Shown here one piece after another: positions 56,622 to 64,000 of a stretch of 64,000 bases of DNA. Within the stretch, counting starts at the first letter, position 1, and each line of letters begins with the position of its first letter. A program made the position numbers and the translations under genes. The notes below the pieces were generated by a model. That model did not search any database. It was not told the origin of the DNA and saw only the letters and a program-made list of their open reading frames with translations. This DNA comes from Neoceratodus forsteri (taxonomy: Eukaryota; Chordata; Ceratodontiformes; Ceratodontidae): the NCBI GenBank assembly GCA_016271365.2, contig JADMNL010000022.1:222184501-222248500 (forward strand), written 5' to 3'.

Positions 56622-58530
56622 TAATAAAAGAGCTGTATTTCTAGACTGCTGTTACTTGCTCTGACAGCAAAAGTCTCCTCTGTCAAAAGCAGCAGGAAGC
56701 TGTAATTGGAGACACCTGCTTTTGTACTCCTAAGCTCCTAAGCCACACCCCAATTAGCTTCAGCCTCTGCTCTTCTCTTAACTCAATAAATTAAGCCCAT
56801 ACCTCAGAGAAACACACATTGACTTTCTTCTTCTTCTTTTTATTTTACTTAAATGAGACCCCCTTCTTCTAATAAAGTATATGTTTGCTTAATCCAAATA
56901 GGCACTGACTCCTGCTGAGAGAGAAGTGATTTATCAGTAAAAGAGCTGTAGTTCTAGACTGCTGTTACTTGCTCTGACAGCAAAGTTCTCCTTTGCCAAA
57001 AACAGCAGGAAGCTATAATTGGAGACACCTGCTTTTATACTCCTAAGATCCTAAGTCACACCCCCAATTAGCTTCAGCCTCTGCTCTTGACTCAGTAAAT
57101 TAAACCCCCTTCCTCAGAGAAACACACAGTGACTTTCTTCTTCTTCTTCTTTTTTTTTACTTAAATGAGACCCCCTTCTTCTAATAAAGTATCGGTTTGC
57201 TTAATCCAAACAGGCACTGACTCCTGCTGAGATAAAAGTGATTTATCAGTAAAAGAGTAGTAGTTCTAGACTGCTGTTACTTGCTCTGAGAGCAAAGTTC
57301 TCCTCTGCCAAAAAAAGCAGGAAGCTGTAATTGTAGACATCTGCTTTTGTACTCATAAGCTCCTAAACCACACCCCCAATTAGCTTCAGCCTCTGCTCAT
57401 GACTCAGTAAATTAAGCCCCCTTCCTCAGAGAAACACACAGTAACTTTCTTCTTCTTCTTTTTTTTACTTAAATGAGACCCCCTTTTTCTAATAAAGTAT
57501 CTGTTTGCTTAATCCAAACAGGCACTGACTCCTGCTGAGATAGAAGTGATTGATCAGTAAAAGAACTGTAGTTCTAAACTGCTGTTACTTGCTCTGACAG
57601 CAAAGTTCTCCTCTGTCAAAAACAGCAGGAAGCTGTAATTGGAGACACCTGCTTTTGTACTCCTAAGCCACACCCTCAATTACCTTCAGCCTCTGCACCT
57701 GACTCAGCAAATTAAGCTGATACAGCCCCCTTCTTCAGAGAAACACACAGTGACTTTCTTCTTTTTTTTACTTAAATGAGACCCCCTTCTTCTAATAAAG
57801 TATATGCTTGCTTAATCCAAACAGGCACTGACTCCTGCTGAGATAGAAGTGATTTATCAGTAAAAGAGCTGTAGTTCTAGACTGCTGTTACTTGTTCTGA
57901 CAGCAAAGGTCTCTTCTGTCAAAAACAGCAAGAAGCTGTAATTGGAGACACTGCTTTTGCACTCCTAAGCTCCTAAGCCACACCCTCAATTAGCTTCAGC
58001 CTCTGCTCTTGACTCAGAAAATTAAGCCCTCTTCCTCAGAGAAACACACAGTGACTTTCTTCTTCTTTTTATTTACTTAAATGAGACTCCCTTCTTCTAA
58101 TAAAGTACCTGTTTGCTTAATCCAAACAGGCATCGACTCCTGCTGCGATAGAAGTGATTTAGCAGTAAAAGAGTTGTAGTTCTAGATTGCTGTTACTTGC
58201 TCTGACAGCAAAGTTCTCCTCTGTCAAAAACAGCAGGAAGCTGTAATTGGAGACACCTGCTTTTGTACTCCTAAGCCACACACCCAATTAGCTTCAGCCT
58301 CTGCTCTTGTCTCAATAAATTAAGCCTCCTTCTTCAGAGAAACACACGGTGACTTTCTTTTTTTTTTACTTAAATGGGACCCCCTTCTTCTAATAAAGTA
58401 TCTGTTTGCTTAACCCAAACAGGCACTGACTCCTGATGAGATAGAAGTGATTTATCAGTAAAAGAGCTGTAGTTCTAGACTGCTGTTACTTGCTCTGACA
58501 GCAAAATTCTCCTCTGTCAAAAACAGCAGC
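56622..58530 (-). repeat. Tandem array, about 6.3 units of 293-313 bp, at the CR1 'D' 5' end
   Basis: The anchor CTAGACTGCTGTTACTTG (small variants) occurs at 56641, 56954, 57266, 57574, 57877, 58182 and 58475, giving spacings of 313, 312, 308, 303, 305 and 293 bp. Each unit also contains GGAGACACCTGCTTTTGTAC, GGCACTGACTCCTGCTGAGA and a variable CTT/T run, which explains part of the length variation. The outermost unit stops after about 70 bp, at about 58530. The array ends within 15 bp of the CR1/Penelope junction, so it belongs to the CR1 insertion. Confidence 0.85.
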
Positions 58531-58544
58531 AGATAGTTTGCAGG

Positions 58545-59110
58545 CTTTGAGTGACTCTGTCTCCCACATTTTAGCCCTTCTGAATACCATTTGGGACAGT
58601 TGTGCAGTACATGTGGGGTAGTTGTGCAGTAAATTGTGCTAATTTAGGATCAGTTTGTAGAATCCTCCAATATTTCTGTATGATGTATTGAAGTGCACCA
58701 GACAGAGTACTGAAAGTAGTAACAAAATTTAGTACTGAAGTTTCTGACTTTTTAGATTCCCTTACTGGGTGGGGAGAATAAGGTCAGATCTATTTGTGTT
58801 AATAGCACAGTCCTTTTCCCTCCAAAACCACTTCACTATACCCCCTCAGTAGAAACTGATTCTCCATGTTCCCAGCTTTCTGTTCAAAAATCTCCTGGGT
58901 ATTGAAGTTCCTACATATAGGGAGGAACTGACTGGTGGGTATATTGCTGATGGAGTGTCAGGCATGGCAGGAATAGTAAGGTATTATCAGTACTTCTCTG
59001 AAAAAGGTCAGTATCCATACCATGCTCTGTGTTCTTCCTGATTCTGATTTTCAGAAAAGAGATGCTGACCAAATCATGACTTATGGAAAATTTGAGATTT
59101 TTATTGCTGT
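58545..59110 (-). mobile_element. Penelope-like element, RT C-terminal part
   Basis: The minus strand reads SISFLKIRIRKN, TDLFQRSTDNTLL and LHQQYTHQSVPP, then RNFNTQEIFEQKA and RGYSEVVLEGKRT, and VRNFSTKFCYYFQ, TEILEDSTN-type and WYSEGLK strings. These match the post-catalytic part of Penelope-like RTs (FLDL.I......TDLFRK.TD.NT, R.F..RGY). It is the upstream half of the element whose GIY-YIG end lies at 51540-52282. CR1 'D' separates the halves. Confidence 0.72.
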
Positions 59111-59215
59111 TTTTGAGGTATATTGATGACATCTTCATAGTGTGGTGGGGCTTGATAGAAGAGTAGCAGGCTTTTGTCTCTCTCTCTTCGAAAACAACAA
59201 TAAAACATACATCAA
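59111..59215 (+). mobile_element. Inverted Penelope-like RT segment with the catalytic box
   Basis: The plus strand reads LRYIDDIFIVWWG, with YIDD at 59119-59130, the RT catalytic motif of Penelope-like elements, then EE and QAFVSL. The rest of the RT reads on the minus strand and begins at KNLKF just left of 59110. The 5' piece is therefore inverted relative to the 3' piece, as in twin-priming-type insertions. How far it extends right of 59215 is unclear. Confidence 0.6.
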
Positions 59216-60282
59216 CACATTAAGAGACAAACCACCATGGCAATATATTCATAATTGCAAAATGTTGCTAATGTACATCATCATTTCAAATATTAAAATA
59301 TTCAATTGCCATTAACAGAGAAATGGAAACAAAAATAATATACAGCTTACAGCTACATGCGTTCAGTTTTCCTTTTTGCAAAAGTGTTACCCTATGTACT
59401 CTTACAGTGTGCTTCAGGTACAGACAGGGGCAAGTGGCACCAATTTACCTCTTCCCACATACAACAGTGAATACAAACCTCTTCCACTATCTCCAATTAG
59501 ATTTTGTAAAAAAAAAAAGCTCAGACATCACCTGGCACAATGCCAGGAGCTGGAAAGTTTTTTTTGTTGTTGTATTTTTTTGTAAAACAAATTTCTGGGG
59601 AGGGAGGAGAAGTGTTGGAATTAACCAGGATTGGTGAAATGTTGTCCATGGGGCTAGTCGAGCTACCTGGGAAGAGCTACAGATTTTGTTTCAATTACCT
59701 GTATGAATGTCAAAGCAATCCCAGAACAGCTAAAATAAATAAACACATATGATAATAATAATAATAATGATAATAATAATAACAATTTGGGCCAACACAG
59801 AGCTAGCAGTTCCAATTTTGGCAAATTCATTAAATGCAAATTCAGCATCATTTCCTACTTGGATCAGTCTGCAGGTCTTTAGTGCTGTTAAGTCTCTATA
59901 TCTCACCCATGATTTCTATTCCTGGCCCAGTCCTAGCCCCTTTGTGCCCACTTATCCCTCAGACCCTAACAGTGGCACCCTCAACCCTAACATTGTAAAA
60001 GCTAATTAACTGCCACTTCCAACAATGCATTGCATGTAGTGGAAATATGAGATTTTTTTGCAGTTGAGGAGACAGGGTCCCGAATGCCATTGTGTTAAAT
60101 GTCAGTGTTAAAATGTTTTAGCTTTTCTATGTGTGTATACGTGATGTATACATTCAATTTGTATTTTATCAAAACAAAAAGGTCATGTTAAATGCACAAT
60201 GGAAATAGAAAATAGGGTTACAATCTATGTTTCAACCATAGTTCTTCAGGAATTATCTACATATATGAAAAGGTGAAGAGAA
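59216..60282. other. No gene; ATA/ATG-type microsatellite at 59751-59783
   Basis: No coding or transposon signal is clear. An (ATA)n tract with one interruption lies at 59751-59783. Several short open stretches are T- or A-run artefacts. Confidence 0.5.
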
Positions 60283-61020
60283 AGAATTTATTTATTTATT
60301 TGAATTTTGATGACCAGTAGGCCCACTTGGACAGACATGTCCCTTTTTCAGGGGTGATCTGTGGAATAGAGGCATTCCATATACAGAGAGATAAAACACT
60401 ATAGATAAAGTGACTATAGTGTAAGTACATTAATACAGCAATAGTGACAAACAGGTGAGGACAGAGAATAACAAAAGTAAATGATCAATTGCATAGTAAA
60501 CCATTGCTGAATAATAAAATAAGGTGCAAATGCATAGCCAGCTTGGTCAAGTAGCAATACCAAAATTACACATTTATATAACAATATAATACATATATAT
60601 ATACACACAGGGTGGAGAAAGGTTAAGTCAAGAGAAGAGAAATGTGTGGAGAAGATAGAGTATCAGGGTGGGACAGGCGCGAATAGAGAGGGAGGAAAAG
60701 GAGGGAGAGGAGGCACAGGTTGGCAGGTAAGGATTAGTTGCAGTTACTGTTAGAAACAGGAGGAGAAAAGAAAATCTATTTGAAGCCTTTTGAACTGGGG
60801 AGAGACATAACACGAATGTAAACTGAGTGGGAGGTTGTTCCATTTATGAGGGGCTGTGAATGAGAAAGATCTCTCACCTATGGCTAAACTGGTTTTGAGG
60901 TATGCTTAGTATGGGGAGGTGGGAGGATCCGAGGGTCCTAGGGAAGGATTTCAGTGTGAATAGATTGGAGAGAATGGGTGGGGAGGGAAGGTGGATGAGT
61001 TTGAAGGTGGTGCAAAGTAC
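60283..61020 (-). mobile_element. Unclassified retroelement 3' region with (AAAT)n tail
   Basis: On the minus strand the stretch ends with GGCCTACTGGTCATCAAAAT followed by TCAAATAAATAAATAAA, a typical LINE or SINE tail. The same tail phrase appears at 34443-34497. The upstream part (60780-61020) contains GTTGTTCCATTTATGAGGGG, seen in many LINE 3' ends, but has no readable frame. Family unknown. Confidence 0.45.
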
Positions 61021-61691
61021 AGTGAATAATAATAATAATAATCTTTAGTTAAGCGCCTTTCAATGTATTAAGGCGCTATACATAAAAGTTAATAAAATCA
61101 GTAACAAAATTATAAAACAGTCTGTTAAGATCCTTTTCCATAAGATTGATTAAGATAGACCTGGTGCCAAAAAAAGTTATGAGTGACTGTTTAAAACCCT
61201 CCACGGTCGCTCTCTCCCGAAGCTGACAGGGTAGAGAATTCTAGAGGGCTGGGGCCATGTACAGTATATAAAAACACAGGCCCCTGAAGATTTTAAATAT
61301 ATCTTCAGAATCTCTAGCAACCCCTCATCAGCCATGTGAAGTCCATTCTGGCCTCGGATGGCCAGCCTAGGGTGTTGAGCATGTCACAGTGATGGGCCCA
61401 GGCTGGTGCTTTGGCCACAAAGCATGCAAATTCTGTGATGTGCCTGTTTTAGTTTGGCCAAAAGGGAGGTCTTGATAGAGTGAGTTATTGGTGCTCCATA
61501 GAATAGACCTGGAAGAAGGGTAGCCAAGGCAATAGTCTTCCAAGAATGGGGTGTGAGGTAGAGAGCAGTATGGTATAGGTATCAGGTTTTTGATTAGTTG
61601 CCTTTATGGTATTTGTTGCATGTGCTTCAAAAGATACTGTAGATGCTCCTCTAGAGTCATACCCAGATATTTGAAGGAGCCCACCCCTTTT

Positions 61692-62230
61692 TTTTTTCTT
61701 TCCCTCCTTTGTGCATCACAACCCACCACTCCTTCAGGCTTACCAAGGTCCCTTCTGATCCACTCTGTCCCTTCCTGAGCCTCCAGCCTCACATGACAGC
61801 CACCTCAGGGTATCCTGGATGTAACCCTTCACCGGGTGGGTCCCCCTCTTCTGAGGGGGAAGGCACCAGGGGGGAGACCAGCACAACTACTTGGCCCTGG
61901 GGTGCTGCTGAGGTGGAATGGCTCCTTCAGGGCAATGGTGGCATCAGTGGACTGGTAGCCATCATCTGGATGATCATGGAGCAGTTTACAGTTTTCTGTG
62001 TTGTTCCCTCCTTGCATTGCTTCTGCAATGATCCTAGTCTCCACCAGAGGCTGCTGCAGAGTGGCGCCATCCTGCTATCCACCCCAGGATAGAAGAGCAG
62101 TCCTACAGATGCTCAATCCTCTCCTTCCCCAGCCAGCCCCCGGCGTCCCGGGTCCATTCCCAAACCCGGGTCATCAGCGTGGTTTGAGGTAAGGTGCCAG
62201 TGCCTCAGCCCTCTGTGCCACCAGGCTGAC
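61692..62230 (-). mobile_element. tRNA-derived SINE, copy 2, with 14-bp TSD
   Basis: The minus strand starts near 62229 with CAGCCTGGTGGCACAGAGGG (A-box-like), then GACCCGGGTTTGGGAATG (B-box-like), a body of about 430 bp and an A-rich end (AAAGAAAAAAAAA on the minus strand). The direct repeats AGCCCACCCCTTTT (61678-61691) and AGTCCACCCCTTTT (62231-62244) differ at one base. The head and the next roughly 100 bp match SINE copy 1 (15153-15670) well; the rest is more diverged. It interrupts the RT of the Rex1-like LINE. Confidence 0.75.
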
Positions 62231-62489
62231 AGTCCACCCCTTTTAAAGGCACCCCAGAGGAGATAAAGACTACAAGGGGAAGCTGAGATGTTATATCAAA
62301 GGAGGTATGACGGAACAGCATGGTTTTCATTTTCTTAGTATTCAAGACCAACAGGTTTTCCTTGAACCAGGATTCCAACTGCTTGAAGTCCTTTTCCAGG
62401 TCTGACTTAGTAGAGGAGATGTCTCTGCCAGATCTGTATAGTATGGCATCATCTGTGTATAGCTGAATCAAAGTTGAATCAATCCCCCC

Positions 62490-62507
62490 CACACACACAC
62501 ACACACA
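62490..62507. repeat. (CA)n microsatellite inside the LINE RT
   Basis: A CA run lies just upstream of the YTDD box in the minus-strand RT and would encode the odd CVCVCV string there. It is a post-insertion expansion. Confidence 0.85.
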
Positions 62508-63200
62508 TTTCAACGGCAGTTTATTGATGAATGCGGAGAATAATAGAGGCCCAATGATTGATCCCTGGGGGACTCCGTCAGTGATTGGAGAAAGAGAGGA
62601 GTGGCCACCAGCCCATTTGATGCACTAGAAGTGGTTTTATAAGTAGTTAGTGAACCATGTTAGAGAGGTGGAATCTAGGCCGAGACATTGGAGCTTGAAG
62701 ATGAGGAGTGGATGGTTTACAAGGTCGAAGGCCTTCGTGAGGTCTATAAAGACAGCCCCGGTTGCACATCCTTAATCCATGGCCTGAAAGATATCAGAAG
62801 TGACCCTCAGAAGAGCAGATGCTGTCCCATGTGATTTCCAAAAAACATGTCGATGACTGATAAGGGCATTAGTCTGCTCAAGAAAGGAGTAAAGCTGATT
62901 GTATAATTTCCTTTCCTGGCTTTTGCAATAGGACATAAGAGGGATACAGGTCTGTAGTTCTCAACAAGGTTAGTCAGGCCATTTTTATGTACTGGGACAA
63001 AAATCACAGTTTTCCATTTATCTGGGATGGTCTGTGTAGGGAAGGATCTGTTAATTAACTGTGCAATTGGGTGAGCAAGAGTGGGGGCCCCTATCCTGAG
63101 GAATTTAAATGGCAGGGAATCAAATCCTGGAGAACCGTCGGGGTTGAGACCCATTAAGAGAGAAGGTACACATATGGGAGGAAGGAAAATGGGTTGGTTG

Positions 63201-64000
63201 ATCTAGAGACATGTTTACACAGCCTTACTTAGGCTACAGATTTCTGCTCTGGTTGTTCCTCTCAGTCCCGTACAGAAGCAAAAGACAAGTCTACATGACC
63301 CCTCTCAGTGCCAATGCAAGCTGTAGTCAAGAGGGGCAGTTCATTTGTGGAGGTATGTTCCATGATGTCAGCTCTGAGGCATTGCTCTTCTGCCACCTGC
63401 ATGGCCGGACTTCTCCCAATCCCTTTAGTGCCTGACAGGTTCTGAGGGAAGGCATGTTCCCACTGGTGTATTGTCTTGTTTACAAACAGGGCACTGTGGA
63501 ATCCAAGCATGTTGCAATAATGTAAGTGGTGGTGATGCCAATCCACACAACAGTGTATACTGCTTGCTTCACAGGGCCTCCTCAACTCCAATGTGACTCC
63601 AGCATAAGGTTAAGGTGTGACTTACCACAATCAGGTAAGTGCCCACATTGCCAGCTTTGCACCACAGCAACAAGTGGGTCCAGCTGAAGCACTGCAGATG
63701 TAGTGTAAACGCTCCATAGAAGAAAAAGTGATAATAGGCAAGTTAAGAATAAAAGCTGAAAAAAAGGTCTTGATCTGCAGGAGCTCCTATTTTTATATCA
63801 GTCTCAAAAAACACTCTCTGAAGATGTAATGTAGTCAGCAATACAGATGTGTGAAGTAGGGAAAATTCACTCCACGAAATAATCTGTGAATTCCACTCAT
63901 TCCACGTAGTAGATCTAGAGGGTGAGCCAACATTTGCCCCCCAAAAAACTCTTCAAAATGTGGATTTTTTTTTAATTGGTTGTATAGCCCCCCTGCCAAT
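63201..64000. other. No gene recognised
   Basis: Mixed sequence. A 109-codon minus-strand open stretch (63591-63262) has no motif that I can place. A splice-donor-like CAGGTAAGT at about 63632 stands alone, without supporting exon signals. Confidence 0.4.

Larger units (their letters stand above)
52283..58544 (-). mobile_element. CR1 LINE 'D', full length with tandem 5' monomers
   Basis: This minus-strand CR1 runs from its 3' tail at 52283 (ACACATAGAAACATAGAATG on the plus strand) through ORF2 and ORF1. It then crosses a 370-bp unique leader and about 6.3 tandem units of roughly 305 bp up to 58544. The 7-bp repeat CTTTGAG at 52276-52282 and 58545-58551 is a candidate TSD. Removing CR1 'D' plus one copy leaves an open Penelope reading frame across the join, which supports the two boundaries. 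It is the same subfamily as CR1 'B', and total length is about 6.3 kb. Confidence 0.82.
61021..63200 (-). mobile_element. Rex1-like or other CR1-group LINE, 5'-truncated
   Basis: This minus-strand LINE starts near 63200 and ends in an (ATT)n tail at 61024-61042. The RT has SPGFDSLPFKFLRIGAPTL, IPDKWKTVIFVPVHKNG, VENYRPVSLLCPIAKA, (in another frame) GVPQGSIIGPLLF and the catalytic YTDD at 62448-62459, then LESWFKENLLVLNTKKMKT. The downstream KYLGMTLEEHL (near 61660) and RERATVEGFKQSL (near 61200) segments lie on the other side of the SINE insertion at 61692-62230. Clade placement as Rex1-like is by general appearance only. Confidence 0.7.

Noticed and set aside
56622..58530. Array considered as a CRISPR-like or satellite array
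   Set aside because: Units are about 305 bp with no short repeat/spacer pattern, and the array lies within the CR1 'D' insertion boundaries.
63262..63591. 109-codon minus-strand open frame
   Set aside because: There is no recognisable domain, no supporting context, and this length is expected by chance in this composition.

Overview
This window looks like vertebrate nuclear DNA made almost entirely of transposable elements, most of them old and broken. I found no convincing host protein-coding gene, rRNA, functional tRNA or CRISPR array. The repeat mix is CR1, L2 and L1/Tx1-clade LINEs, a Rex1-like LINE, a Penelope-like element, a Gmr1-type Ty3/gypsy LTR element, tRNA-derived and CORE-type SINEs and hAT-type MITEs. 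That mix suggests a non-mammalian vertebrate with a large repeat-rich genome, such as an amphibian, lungfish or non-avian reptile. The species cannot be fixed from the sequence alone. Every retrotransposon reading frame I examined is interrupted by stops or frameshifts.

Layout, left half. 1-2450: 3'-cut L2 LINE (-). 2890-4345: L1 ORF1 fragment (+). 4443-9104: nearly complete CR1 'A' (-), with an ORF1 carrying an esterase-like domain and an ORF2 (endonuclease plus RT). 9105-12486: CR1 'B' (-), cut in ORF1. 12790-14712: CR1 'C' (+). 15153-15670: tRNA-derived SINE with a 12-bp target-site duplication (TSD). 16898-17105: MITE-like inverted repeat. 17118-17340: CORE-SINE. 17890-29590: a nest of three L1s. 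L1 'B' (17890-20750 plus 28136-29590) is split by full-length L1 'C' (20751-28125, 10-bp TSD), which is itself split by 5'-truncated L1 'D' (22859-23879, 13-bp TSD). A 179-bp hAT MITE with an 8-bp TSD sits in the 3' part of L1 'B'.

Layout, right half. 31710-32672: decayed CR1 'E' (+). 33390-45580: a LINE here called 'V' (-), possibly Ingi/Vingi-like, interrupted by a complete Gmr1-like LTR retrotransposon (38411-44687, 5-bp TSD; gag-PR-INT-RT-RH order with a SCAN-like gag). 45585-47411: CR1 'F' (+), one reading frame with two stops and one microsatellite frameshift. 47412-51361: little recognisable. 51362-51513: long hairpin. 51540-52282 plus 58545-59215: a Penelope-like element split by CR1 'D' (52283-58544, - strand, candidate 7-bp TSD). 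CR1 'D' carries about 6.3 tandem copies of a roughly 305-bp unit upstream of ORF1. 61021-63200: Rex1-like LINE (-), split by a second copy of the tRNA-SINE with a 14-bp TSD.

The main points of interest are four. First, the tandem-monomer 5' region of CR1 'D', analogous to monomeric rodent L1 promoters and unexpected in CR1. Second, the SINE family with perfect or near-perfect TSDs. Third, the layered insertions whose TSDs give a relative insertion order. Fourth, the hAT MITE family and the unclassified ORF1 of LINE 'V'. All boundaries were read by eye, and no database search was possible.
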